A DNA stretch of 5,189 nucleotides from Propionibacteriales bacterium (GCA_030453285.1 JAKDKP010000223.1:1-5189), one strand, 5' to 3'; positions 1 through 5,189 are shown, numbered from the stretch's first letter. The notes: a model not told the origin generated them from the letters alone. Program-made: numbers and translations.

Positions 1-1473
1 GCGATGGACATTCACGACTCGGCCGATCTGGCCTGGCAGGACTGGTGCGGCAGTGCCCAGTTCGACCGACCGGAGGATCACTGGCCCCGGAAGTGGGCCG
101 AGGCGTACGTCCATTTCGCCGCCGGGGAGAAGCGGTCCTGGCTGCGCGAGATGGGGCATCGGCTGTTCCCGGTGGTGGGCTGGGCCGAACGGGGCGACGG
201 GCGAGCCGAAGGACATGGCAACTCCGTGCCGCGCTTCCACATCACCTGGGGCACCGGGCCTGGCCTGGTCGAACCGTTCGAACGACGAGTCCGCCAAGCC
301 GTGGAGAATGGGCGGGCCGAGTTCCGGTTTCGGCACAAGGTGGACGAGTTGATCATCTCCGACGGCGCGGTCACCGGAGTCCGCGGCGTGGTGTTGGCCC
401 CCTCGAATGTCGCACGGGGCAAGCCCTCCTCGCGCGAGGATGTCGACGGGTTCAGCCTGGAAGCGCAGGCGGTGATCGTCACTTCCGGCGGCATCGGCGG
501 CAACCATGACCTCGTACGGCAGAACTGGCCCGAGCGGTTGGGCGAGCCGCCGCAGACCATGATCGCCGGCGTCCCGGCCCACGTGGACGGGCGGATGCTG
601 GCGATCAGCGAGGCCGGCGGAGCCCGAGTGATCAATCCCGATCGGATGTGGCACTACGTCGAGGGGCTGCGCAATTGGGATCCGGTGTGGGAGAACCACG
701 GGATCAGGATCCTGCCGGGGCCGTCCTCGTTGTGGTTGGACGCCACCGGTCGACGTCTGCCGGCCCCGTACTTCCCCGGTTTCGACACCCTTGGCGCCCT
801 GCGGCATCTGCGCAGCACCGGGCACGACCATTCCTGGTTCGTGCTGACCCAGAAGGTGATCGAGAAGGAGTTCGCCCTGTCGGGATCGGAGCAGAACCCC
901 GACCTCACCGGCAAGGATCTCAAGCTGCTGGCCAGTCGCGTACGGCCCGGTGCGCCTGGTCCGGTTGAGGCCTTCAAGCAGCACGGTGCGGACTTCGTCG
1001 TCGCTGAGAACATCGGCGAACTGGTGACCGGGATGAACAAGATCAACAACGGGGTCGCTCTCGATGCGGTCGAGATCGAGAACTTGTTGATCATGCGCGA
1101 TCGTGAGTTGGCCAACGAGTTCGGCAAGGACGCGCAGTTGGCCGCGGTCCGGCGCGCTCGCCGCTACCGCGGGGACAAGCTGATCAGGGTGGCCCCACCG
1201 CACGCGTTTCTCGACCCACGCAACGGGCCGCTGATCGCCGTACGACTCAACATCCTGACCCGCAAAACCCTCGGCGGGTTGGAGACCGACCTGTCGGCCC
1301 GCTGCCTGGGGCCGAACGGTGACGTGGTGCCCGGTCTCTATGCCGCCGGTGAGGTGGCCGGCTTCGGTGGCGGTGGCATGCACGGCTACAACTCGCTGGA
1401 GGGCACCTTCCTCGGTGGCTGCCTGTTCTCCGGGCGGACCGCCGGACGTGCTGCTGCCGACGCCGTGAGGTGA
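1..1473 (+). CDS. FAD-binding dehydrogenase (KstD/fumarate-reductase flavoprotein type), 5'-truncated
   Basis: This is a flavoprotein oxidoreductase of the FAD_binding_2 superfamily, likely a soluble cytoplasmic dehydrogenase; its substrate cannot be read from the sequence. The reading frame is open from base 1, and 490 residues are visible. Numbering from the Met at base 4, there is a GHGNSVPRFHITWGTG block near 70-85, SGGIGGNH at 161-168, RILPGPSS at 235-242 and TRKTLGGLETD at 419-429. A glycine-rich C-terminal FAD-contact segment, AAGEVAGFGGGGMHGYN, lies at 447-463. The N-terminal Rossmann GxGxxG dinucleotide-binding motif is missing. From memory, relatives such as M. tuberculosis Rv0785 are about 550 residues and carry that motif in the first 30, so roughly 50-60 residues lie left of the window and the Met at base 4 is internal. 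The frame is intact, with no sign of decay. The stop TGA at 1471 overlaps a possible GTG start of the next gene. Family assignment is confident; physiological role is unknown. Confidence 0.93.
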   Translation, partial: AMDIHDSADLAWQDWCGSAQFDRPEDHWPRKWAEAYVHFAAGEKRSWLREMGHRLFPVVGWAERGDGRAEGHGNSVPRFHITWGTGPGLVEPFERRVRQAVENGRAEFRFRHKVDELIISDGAVTGVRGVVLAPSNVARGKPSSREDVDGFSLEAQAVIVTSGGIGGNHDLVRQNWPERLGEPPQTMIAGVPAHVDGRMLAISEAGGARVINPDRMWHYVEGLRNWDPVWENHGIRILPGPSSLWLDATGRRLPAPYFPGFDTLGALRHLRSTGHDHSWFVLTQKVIEKEFALSGSEQNPDLTGKDLKLLASRVRPGAPGPVEAFKQHGADFVVAENIGELVTGMNKINNGVALDAVEIENLLIMRDRELANEFGKDAQLAAVRRARRYRGDKLIRVAPPHAFLDPRNGPLIAVRLNILTRKTLGGLETDLSARCLGPNGDVVPGLYAAGEVAGFGGGGMHGYNSLEGTFLGGCLFSGRTAGRAAADAVR

Positions 1474-1481
1474 GCACGCCC

Positions 1482-1487
1482 TACACT
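1482..1487 (+). promoter_or_regulatory. Candidate leaderless -10 box (TACACT) for the GNAT gene
   Basis: TACACT fits the actinobacterial TAnnnT -10 pattern and is followed after exactly six bases (CGGCGG) by an in-frame GTG at 1494. That is the spacing expected when transcription starts on the start codon itself. No Shine-Dalgarno sequence precedes either GTG 1494 or GTG 1470, which favours leaderless translation. No good -35 box is visible. The motif is short, so a chance match is possible. Confidence 0.45.
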
Positions 1488-1493
1488 CGGCGG

Positions 1494-1973
1494 GTGCAGG
1501 TGCGAGCGGCCACGCCCGATGACATCGACGAGATCATCCGGCTCAAGGCGTTGATCATGACGACGTCCTACCCCTTCGCGGTGGACCTGGCCTCCCGACC
1601 GGACTGGGCACCGCGGGCGGCGGCAGTGATCACACACATGATGGCCGATGATCAGCACGCCTTCTTCGTGGTGGATGCCCCCGCTGGCCGGTTGGCGGGG
1701 TGCGTCAGTGGCACCGTCACCTTGTCGGTGCCCGGCCTGGACTGGGGCCCGTGGCACGCCAACCTTGGGGACATGTGCACCGACGTGGCCTACCGCGGTC
1801 AGGGCATCGGTCGGGCACTGATGGATGCGGCTCTGGACTGGTGCCGGAGCAAGGGCGCCCACACCGTACGAGTCCAGTCCACCCCTGGTGCCGTCGAGGT
1901 GTACGAGCGGTTGGGCTTCGCTCGCCGCGACGAGGAACTGTTCCCCACCCTGCGCCTGGTGCTGGCCGACTGA
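1494..1973 (+). CDS. GNAT family N-acetyltransferase
   Basis: A predicted acetyl-CoA-dependent N-acetyltransferase; the acceptor (small molecule or protein) is unknown. From the GTG at 1494 it is 159 residues, a normal single-domain GNAT length, and begins VQVRAATPDDIDEI, the usual beta1/alpha1 opening of the fold. Motif A, which binds the acetyl-CoA pyrophosphate, is YRGQGIGRAL at about residues 100-109. It is preceded by the beta4 strand MCTDVA and followed by the C-terminal motif VEVYERLGF. An alternative GTG at 1470 (167 residues) overlaps the dehydrogenase stop as GTGA and would imply translational coupling. I prefer 1494 because of the TACACT box six bases upstream and because the extra residues (MSTPYTRR) match no fold element. 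The gene is co-directional with the dehydrogenase and could be co-transcribed. It ends 3 bases from the stop of the opposing gene, leaving no room for a terminator. Confidence 0.9.
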   Translation: MQVRAATPDDIDEIIRLKALIMTTSYPFAVDLASRPDWAPRAAAVITHMMADDQHAFFVVDAPAGRLAGCVSGTVTLSVPGLDWGPWHANLGDMCTDVAYRGQGIGRALMDAALDWCRSKGAHTVRVQSTPGAVEVYERLGFARRDEELFPTLRLVLAD

Positions 1974-1976
1974 TCC

Positions 1977-2405
1977 TCACTGCGTGCCGTGCACCATCCA
2001 GTCGCCGGGTGCTTTGACCGGTGCAAACCCGTACTGCTCGTACAAGCCGTGCGCATCGTTGGTCTTGAGCAGCACCCGCCGCAGCTCCATCGGTTCGAGG
2101 GCGGCCAGCACGTTCGTGATCAACTCCTTGCCCAGACCGGTGCCGCGATGACTGGTGTCGACGAAGACGTCGGCCAGCCAGGCAAAGGTGGTGTGGTCGG
2201 TGACCACGCGGGCATAGGCGACCTGAGCTGCCGGGACGCCTGACTCGTCGGCCACGTACATCCCGAAGTTCAGCGAATGATCGATCGCCGACTCCTGCTT
2301 GTCGCGTGGTCGACCCTTGGCCCAGTACGACTCCTCCGCCAGCCACGCGTGCACGCGGGCCCGGTCGAGATGATCTTGGTCGGCGGAGAAGACGTAGGAG
2401 GTCAT
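1977..2405 (-). CDS. GNAT family N-acetyltransferase (third gene of the ArsR operon)
   Basis: A second, unrelated-looking GNAT acetyltransferase of 142 residues with unknown acceptor. The N-terminal region contains VHAWLAEESYWAKGRPR (18-34), typical of a common GNAT subgroup with an ESYWAxG signature. Next come VAYARVVTD and the beta4 strand FAWLADVFV. The acetyl-CoA loop is HRGTGLGKEL (86-95) and the C-terminal motif is LYEQYGF (121-127). Start choice: the frame stays open upstream to 2537, but that stretch lies inside the neighbouring coding sequence and translates to arginine-rich sequence unlike any GNAT. The ATG at 2405 gives a natural N-terminus (MTSYVF). It sits 8 bases after the stop of the SRPBCC gene with no strong ribosome-binding site, so translation probably depends on coupling. 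It is the last gene of the three-gene leftward operon and converges tightly on the other GNAT gene. Confidence 0.92.
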   Translation of the reverse strand: MTSYVFSADQDHLDRARVHAWLAEESYWAKGRPRDKQESAIDHSLNFGMYVADESGVPAAQVAYARVVTDHTTFAWLADVFVDTSHRGTGLGKELITNVLAALEPMELRRVLLKTNDAHGLYEQYGFAPVKAPGDWMVHGTQ

Positions 2406-2413
2406 CGGCTCAT

Positions 2414-3079
2414 TCAAGCATTGGAAACCGGCTCGGCGACACCGGTGTAGAAGGCGGTCGTGCGTCCCTGCGCTGCTCGGGCCTCGGCTTCCGGGGTGCC
2501 GGCGTCGATGTCGGCATCTCCCCAGGCGCGGCTGCATTCGATGATGAACGCCTGCGCCTCGGGGGACATCGTCCAGGCCTCCTCGTCCTCGGGTTTGCCG
2601 TGACCGGTACGGAGATGGCCGGCCAGTCCGAGCAGGGCGAGATCCCAGCCGACACCGGTGGCGCCGGGTCCGAACTGATCCCAGAACTCCAGGGGCACGT
2701 CACCGGTGTGCTCGAGGGTGAGGCGGGCACCGTCACCATCGGGTTCGACGCGGACGACCACCTCGGTCGCACCACCACCGAACTCCCACGAGAGGGTGAA
2801 CGTCTTCGGTGGCTCGCAAGCGCGCACCTCACCGCCGGCATTGCCCTCGATCTGGTAGCGCCCCCCTAGTTGGAGGTCACCCGTGACCGGCGCAAACCAG
2901 CGGGTCAGCCGCTCGGGTGAGGTGCACGCCTGCCACAGGTCATCGACATCGGTCGGATAGGTCTGGCTGAGTGTCGAGGCGGCGTTGACGGAGGTCGAGG
3001 TCCGGTCACCGATCCGCACCGTACGACGTACGGCCTCGACCTGGCCGTCGGTGACGGGTGGGGGATGCTGGTCGTTCAT
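2414..3079 (-). CDS. SRPBCC / AHSA1-type domain protein
   Basis: A 221-residue START-like (SRPBCC) protein of the activator-of-Hsp90-ATPase-homologue type, probably cytoplasmic, with the helix-grip fold forming a hydrophobic pocket. Its ligand is unknown. After about 35 poorly conserved residues comes the AHSA1 signature: VDDLWQACTSPERLTRWFAP (45-64) with a WF pair, then GDLQLGGRYQIEGNAGG (67-83), FTLSWEF (94-100), ARLTLEHT (118-125) and FGPGATGVGWDLALLGLAGHL (136-156). The last 60 residues are an acidic, Ala-rich tail that may form a helix. The ATG at 3079 is chosen because AAGGAG lies five bases upstream; upstream in-frame sequence to 3187 falls inside arsR and has no family likeness. It starts two bases after the arsR stop (TGA-TC-ATG), so the two are almost certainly translationally coupled. 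ArsR-AHSA1 pairs are common in bacteria; the AHSA1 partner is rarely characterised. Confidence 0.93.
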   Translation of the reverse strand: MNDQHPPPVTDGQVEAVRRTVRIGDRTSTSVNAASTLSQTYPTDVDDLWQACTSPERLTRWFAPVTGDLQLGGRYQIEGNAGGEVRACEPPKTFTLSWEFGGGATEVVVRVEPDGDGARLTLEHTGDVPLEFWDQFGPGATGVGWDLALLGLAGHLRTGHGKPEDEEAWTMSPEAQAFIIECSRAWGDADIDAGTPEAEARAAQGRTTAFYTGVAEPVSNA

Positions 3080-3081
3080 GA

Positions 3082-3426
3082 TCACTCCTTGGGTGTGGTG
3101 TCTCGTCGGGCCCGCCTGCCGCGGGCGATCTCGGTCCCGAGGGCAGCCAGCTTCGGGGCCCAGTGTCGGCGGAACGGATTGAGCCATTCATCGGCCTCCC
3201 GCAGAGGATCGGCCCGTACGGCATACAGCCGGCGGGTGCCCTCGGGGCGGACCTGGGCGAAACCGCTCTCGCGCAGCACCCGCAGATGCTGGGAGACCGC
3301 CGGTTGACTGATCCCGAACTCGTCGCTGATCACGCTCGCCAGTTCGCCGGCCGGGCGTTCCCCGGTGGCCAACAGTTCCAGGAGCCGCCGACGGACCGGA
3401 TCGGCGAGGATGTCGAACGCGTGCAT
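3082..3426 (-). CDS. ArsR-family winged helix-turn-helix transcriptional repressor
   Basis: A 114-residue DNA-binding regulator and the first gene of the leftward operon. It opens with FDILADPVRRRLLELLATGERPAGEL (4-29), the standard ArsR helix 1-3 region. The recognition helix follows in ISQPAVSQHLRVLRESGF (39-56), and the wing is VRPEGTRRLYAV (59-70). A C-terminal helix with WLNPFRRHW probably contributes to dimerisation. The protein contains no cysteine and no ELCVCD-type motif, so it is not a classical thiol-based arsenic/cadmium sensor; it belongs to the ArsR group usually found beside AHSA1 proteins, whose signals are mostly unknown. The start at 3426 has no Shine-Dalgarno sequence, but a -10-like box lies about six bases upstream, suggesting a leaderless message. 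A 16-bp near-palindrome overlaps the promoter and is the likely autoregulatory operator. Family assignment is confident; inducer and regulon are not known. Confidence 0.95.
   Translation of the reverse strand: MHAFDILADPVRRRLLELLATGERPAGELASVISDEFGISQPAVSQHLRVLRESGFAQVRPEGTRRLYAVRADPLREADEWLNPFRRHWAPKLAALGTEIARGRRARRDTTPKE
3085..3090 (-). promoter_or_regulatory. Ribosome-binding site of the SRPBCC gene
   Basis: On the minus strand AAGGAG lies five bases before ATG 3079, inside the last codons of arsR. It is the clearest Shine-Dalgarno sequence in the window and fixes the SRPBCC start against the longer upstream open frame. Confidence 0.8.
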
Positions 3427-3432
3427 GGGCTC

Positions 3433-3461
3433 ATTCTTATGGGCTGTCTTATATAAGTCAA
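3433..3461 (-). promoter_or_regulatory. Promoter of the arsR-SRPBCC-GNAT operon
   Basis: Reading the minus strand, TTGACT (3461-3456) matches five of six -35 consensus bases. After a 17-base spacer comes AAGAAT (3438-3433), matching four of six -10 bases, including the conserved second A and final T. The end of the -10 is six bases from ATG 3426, so the transcript probably begins at or next to the start codon. The local AT-richness stands out against the GC-rich surroundings. Confidence 0.6.
3445..3460. promoter_or_regulatory. Near-perfect 16-bp palindrome, candidate ArsR operator
   Basis: The sequence TGTCTTATATAAGTCA pairs seven of eight positions about its centre; the core CTTATATAAG is a perfect 10-bp palindrome. 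It covers most of the -35 box of the operon promoter and runs into the spacer, where a bound dimer would block RNA polymerase. A half-site copy, TCTTAT, recurs 12 bp away (3435-3440, the original being 3447-3452) and overlaps the -10 box. Position, symmetry and the adjacent winged-helix repressor gene support an autoregulatory operator. Direct evidence of binding is lacking. Confidence 0.6.
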
Positions 3462-3489
3462 GCCTGATATGGATTGGGAGTCCCGCGCC

Positions 3490-3518
3490 CTGACACCTCG
3501 CTCGGTGGGTGGCAATCT
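3490..3518 (+). promoter_or_regulatory. Weak candidate promoter of the double-kinase gene
   Basis: CTGACA (3490-3495) matches five of six -35 bases and is followed after 17 bases by CAATCT (3513-3518). The latter shares only the second A and last T with the -10 consensus. It would give a short leader of about 30 bases before the ATG at 3554, including the ribosome-binding site. The AT-rich palindrome farther upstream could also influence this direction. This is a tentative call. Confidence 0.25.
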
Positions 3519-3542
3519 GGAGACGAGGTCAGGAACGGCGGA

Positions 3543-3548
3543 GAGAGG
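3543..3548 (+). promoter_or_regulatory. Ribosome-binding site of the double-kinase gene
   Basis: GAGAGG lies five bases before ATG 3554 and decides the start. The frame is open back to a GTG at 3509, but the 15 extra residues are arginine-rich, and the P-loop strand begins naturally at MLVLLNG. Confidence 0.6.
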
Positions 3549-3553
3549 TGAGC

Positions 3554-4606
3554 ATGCTGGTGTTGCTGAACGGGATCCCCGGGAGCGGGAAGTCGACGAT
3601 CGCGTGCGCGTGGGCGGCACGTCGCGCCCATGCCCTGGTGATCGACATCGATCGCGTACGGGCCGCGCTGCCCGGCTGGCGCGATGATCCGACCGCTGCC
3701 GGTCTGCTGGCTCGCGCGATCACCATTGCCGCGGCGCGCGAGCAGTTGCACGTCGGCGGTGAGGTGATCATCCCGCAATACCTCGGCCGGACGGAGTTCC
3801 TTGATCAACTCGACGAACTCGTACGACAGGAACGATCCCCCCTGGTCGAGGTGGCGATCTGCGACGATCTGGCGAGTGTGACCCGCCGATTCGGTGCCCG
3901 CTCGACCACCGATCCACTGGCTGCCCAAGCGGCCGCCGATGTCGCGGCTGCCGGTGGCGCACAGGAGTTGGCACAAATGGCGCAGCGGCTGGCCGCGGTG
4001 CTCGATGCCCGCCCGGCGACCCGGCGTCTGACCACCCGCGAAGGAGACCTGGCCGCTGCCACAGCCGCTCTGGAGTTGATCACCGGGCCACCCACCGGCG
4101 GCCCCGCAGGCCCGCGCCTCATCGTCCTGGCGGGGTTGCCGGGGACGGGCAAGACGACACTGGCCCGCGGGCTGGCGGCCGAACTTGAGGGCGTCATGCT
4201 GCGGGTCGATGCCATCGAGAACGAGCTGGCCCGCCATGATCATCCGATCGAGTCATTGGGGTACGAGATCTGTCACCTGCTGGCCGGAGTCGGTCTTGCC
4301 CTCGGGGGTACCGTCGTCGTCGATGCGGTGAATCCGGTGCCCGAGGCTCGCCACGGTTGGCGACAGTTGGCGGCCGAGCACGCGGCAGCACTGGAGGTAC
4401 TGGAGACCGAACTGGCCGATCGCGTGGAACATCGTCGCCGCGTCGAGGAGCGGGAAGCCGATCTGCCGGACCAGTGCCTGCCCGATTGGGCCGACGTGCA
4501 GCGTGACTACGTCGATTGGGATGAGGAGCGCGACGGACCCCGTACCGTGATCAACACCACTGACCGGGCCGTCGCCCTCCAGGCAGCGCTGACCAAGATC
4601 AACTGA
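3554..4606 (+). CDS. Tandem double P-loop kinase-like protein (two AAA_33-type domains)
   Basis: A 350-residue cytoplasmic protein made of two nucleotide-binding kinase-like domains in a row. Domain 1 (about 1-178) begins MLVLLNGIPGSGKST with Walker A at 7-15. It continues with VIDIDRVRAAL (29-39), VIIPQYLGRTEFL (71-83) and an Arg-containing lid-like segment, VTRRFGAR (109-116). An Ala/Gln-rich helical stretch follows. A Pro/Gly-rich linker (179-187) leads to domain 2, which begins LIVLAGLPGTGKTT with Walker A at 194-202. Domain 2 then has LRVDAIENEL (216-225), a Walker-B-like strand VVVDAVNPVPEAR (254-266), a lid helix VEHRRRVEERE (291-301) and a C-terminal W-rich tail (LPDWADVQRDYVDW). Both P-loops keep the essential Lys and Ser/Thr, so both halves could bind ATP. 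Such domains usually phosphorylate small molecules or nucleic-acid ends; the substrate here is unknown. The gene is divergent from the arsR operon and is followed by a repeat-filled convergent gap. Confidence 0.88.
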   Translation: MLVLLNGIPGSGKSTIACAWAARRAHALVIDIDRVRAALPGWRDDPTAAGLLARAITIAAAREQLHVGGEVIIPQYLGRTEFLDQLDELVRQERSPLVEVAICDDLASVTRRFGARSTTDPLAAQAAADVAAAGGAQELAQMAQRLAAVLDARPATRRLTTREGDLAAATAALELITGPPTGGPAGPRLIVLAGLPGTGKTTLARGLAAELEGVMLRVDAIENELARHDHPIESLGYEICHLLAGVGLALGGTVVVDAVNPVPEARHGWRQLAAEHAAALEVLETELADRVEHRRRVEEREADLPDQCLPDWADVQRDYVDWDEERDGPRTVINTTDRAVALQAALTKIN

Positions 4607-4620
4607 AGTGAGCGGTGAGG

Positions 4621-4825
4621 GGTTTCGACGCGCACTCCTCGTTCCTCGTCGTGCTTGCTCAACCACCGATCGCAGCGTCGTCTCCTCGTCGTGCTTGCTC
4701 AACCACCCAATGGGGTGTCGTTCCTCGTCGTGCCGAGGGTTGTCGTTCGTTGAGCAAGCGAGGCCTGCATTGAGCAGCTCCGAGGAACGAGGAGCGCCTG
4801 TCGAAATGAACGAGCGTGTCGAAAC
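4621..4825. repeat. Structured intergenic repeat element filling a convergent gap
   Basis: The 225-bp non-coding gap between the double-kinase gene and the DUF3048 gene is almost wholly repeat. The outer ends are perfect 8-bp inverted copies, GTTTCGAC at 4622-4629 and GTCGAAAC at 4818-4825. Inside, arms at 4623-4648 and 4781-4806 are inverted repeats matching at 23 of 26 positions, including an uninterrupted 13-base block (TCCTCGTTCCTCG). TTGAGCAAGC at 4750-4759 is the inverse of GCTTGCTCAA at 4653-4662 and 4693-4702. I recall similar GTTTCGAC...GCTTGCTCAACCACC sequences scattered between genes of propionibacteria and relatives, but cannot test this here. The element lacks a coding sequence; open frames across it are shadows. 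Lying between converging genes, its foldable RNA could act as a two-way terminator, although no U-tract is present. Confidence 0.75.
4643..4707. repeat. Exact 25-bp direct repeat, period 40 bp, with a third partial copy
   Basis: The 25 bases at 4643-4667 recur exactly at 4683-4707; each starts TCCTCGTCGTGC and ends GCTCAACCACC. A third, partial copy follows about 40 bases on: TCGTTCCTCGTCGTGC at 4718-4733 equals 4639-4654. The spacers differ, which suggests internal duplication within the larger inverted repeat element. With two full units, dissimilar flanks and no cas genes, it is not a CRISPR array. Confidence 0.85.
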
Positions 4826-4831
4826 GCGGCC

Positions 4832-5189
4832 TCAGGCACCCCGCAGCAGGATCCAGGTGCGTCCCGGCGCGAGCGGGAGGTCTCGGCCGTCGTCATCCAC
4901 CAGGCGCATCGGACCAGCCAGCTTTGGGCGTTTCCAGGTGCCGGAGCGGGCCGAACCGTTGCGGTGCACGGTGACCTTGCCCTGGCCGACGGTCTCGGAG
5001 ACGACCGACAGCTCGGAGGTGGTGTCGGTGTCCTTGCGGTTGCGCACGTCGAGGATCACCACATTGTCGGCCCGAACGGTCTGGTCGTACGACTTGCCGT
5101 TCCACCGTGGCGTGTACCTCGTGCCGTCGCGCTCAAAGGTGAACTCGTCGCTGCCGATCCGCACTCTAGGCGTGACCTGCTTCGATCCC
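4832..5189 (-). CDS. DUF3048 domain-containing protein, C-terminal part (5' end outside window)
   Basis: The frame is open from the right edge to the stop at 4832, giving about 118 residues. They match the C-terminal portion of DUF3048 (YerB-like) proteins: FTFERDGTRYTPRWNGK, then the strand ADNVVILDVRNRKD and the segment ETVGQGKVTVHRNGSARSGTW. The closing motif is MRLVDDDGRDLPLAPGRTWILL. A GTG at 5164 could be taken as a start. However, the frame continues upstream without a stop (residues GSKQVTPR precede it), and the family is usually 300-400 residues, often secreted lipoproteins, so the true N-terminus and any signal peptide lie beyond the window. Its role is unknown; in other species the family is cell-envelope associated. 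It converges on the double-kinase gene across the repeat element, which ends six bases from this stop codon. Confidence 0.85.
   Translation of the reverse strand, partial: GSKQVTPRVRIGSDEFTFERDGTRYTPRWNGKSYDQTVRADNVVILDVRNRKDTDTTSELSVVSETVGQGKVTVHRNGSARSGTWKRPKLAGPMRLVDDDGRDLPLAPGRTWILLRGA

Noticed and set aside
4..6. ATG at base 4 as the true start of the FAD dehydrogenase
   Set aside because: The frame is open to base 1, the N-terminal FAD-binding GxGxxG motif is missing, and the residues here match an internal region of the family.
78..635. Long open frame on the minus strand inside the dehydrogenase gene (185 residues)
   Set aside because: The opposite strand carries a clear conserved flavoprotein over the same bases. 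The antisense translation is Ser/Pro/Arg-rich without motifs, as expected from high-GC third-position bias.
2306..2869. Plus-strand open frame of 187 residues across the GNAT/SRPBCC junction
   Set aside because: It overlaps two well-supported minus-strand genes, has no recognisable domain, and its composition (Arg/Gly-rich) is that of a shadow frame.
3082..3426. Arsenic-resistance (ars) regulator
   Set aside because: The protein belongs to the ArsR fold family but has no cysteine, and there is no arsenate reductase or arsenite pump nearby; the operon partners are AHSA1 and GNAT proteins.
3458..4243. Minus-strand open frame of 261 residues opposite the double kinase
   Set aside because: The plus strand has two intact Walker A motifs and a good ribosome-binding site; the antisense product is low-complexity and unrecognisable.
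4253..4702. Minus-strand open frame of 149 residues running from the repeat into the kinase gene
   Set aside because: It begins within the repeat element and then reads antisense to conserved kinase domain 2; no motif or ribosome-binding site supports it.
4639..4733. Possible CRISPR array from regularly spaced repeats
   Set aside because: Only two exact 25-bp units plus a partial copy exist, the spacing is short (15 bases), the units are part of a larger inverted repeat, and no cas gene is nearby.

Overview
The window comes from a high-GC actinobacterium. Arguments for this are strong G/C in third codon positions, GTG starts, a leaderless-type promoter layout, and an FAD dehydrogenase closely resembling a conserved mycobacterial/propionibacterial family. 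The convergent-gap repeat, with GTTTCGAC-type ends and GCTTGCTCAACCACC motifs, reminds me of dispersed intergenic repeats in Propionibacteriaceae and Nocardioidaceae. That last point is recall, not a search, so the family placement is tentative.

Layout, left to right. (1) A 5'-truncated FAD-binding dehydrogenase (KstD / fumarate-reductase flavoprotein type) runs rightward off the left edge. It is followed directly by a GNAT acetyltransferase on the same strand, whose start either overlaps the dehydrogenase stop or lies 24 bases inside behind a leaderless-type -10 box. (2) A leftward three-gene operon, ArsR-type repressor -> AHSA1/SRPBCC protein -> second GNAT acetyltransferase, has gaps of only 2 and 8 bases. 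Its last gene converges on the first GNAT gene with 3 bases between stop codons. (3) A 127-bp divergent intergenic region holds the operon promoter and a near-perfect AT-rich palindrome that looks like the ArsR operator. (4) A rightward gene encodes a protein with two tandem P-loop kinase domains. (5) A 225-bp convergent gap is almost filled by a structured repeat with inverted ends and internal 40-bp-spaced direct repeats. (6) The 3' end of a leftward DUF3048-domain gene runs off the right edge.

Functionally the window looks like ordinary accessory/housekeeping actinobacterial sequence. The most coherent unit is the ArsR-SRPBCC-GNAT operon, probably autoregulated through the palindrome at its promoter. 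I see no rRNA, tRNA, CRISPR array, transposase or phage gene. I also do not see a clearly new biological system. The points most worth checking are the palindromic operator, the double-kinase fusion, the repeat element, and a striking Val-Arg codon-pair bias (GTA-CGN).
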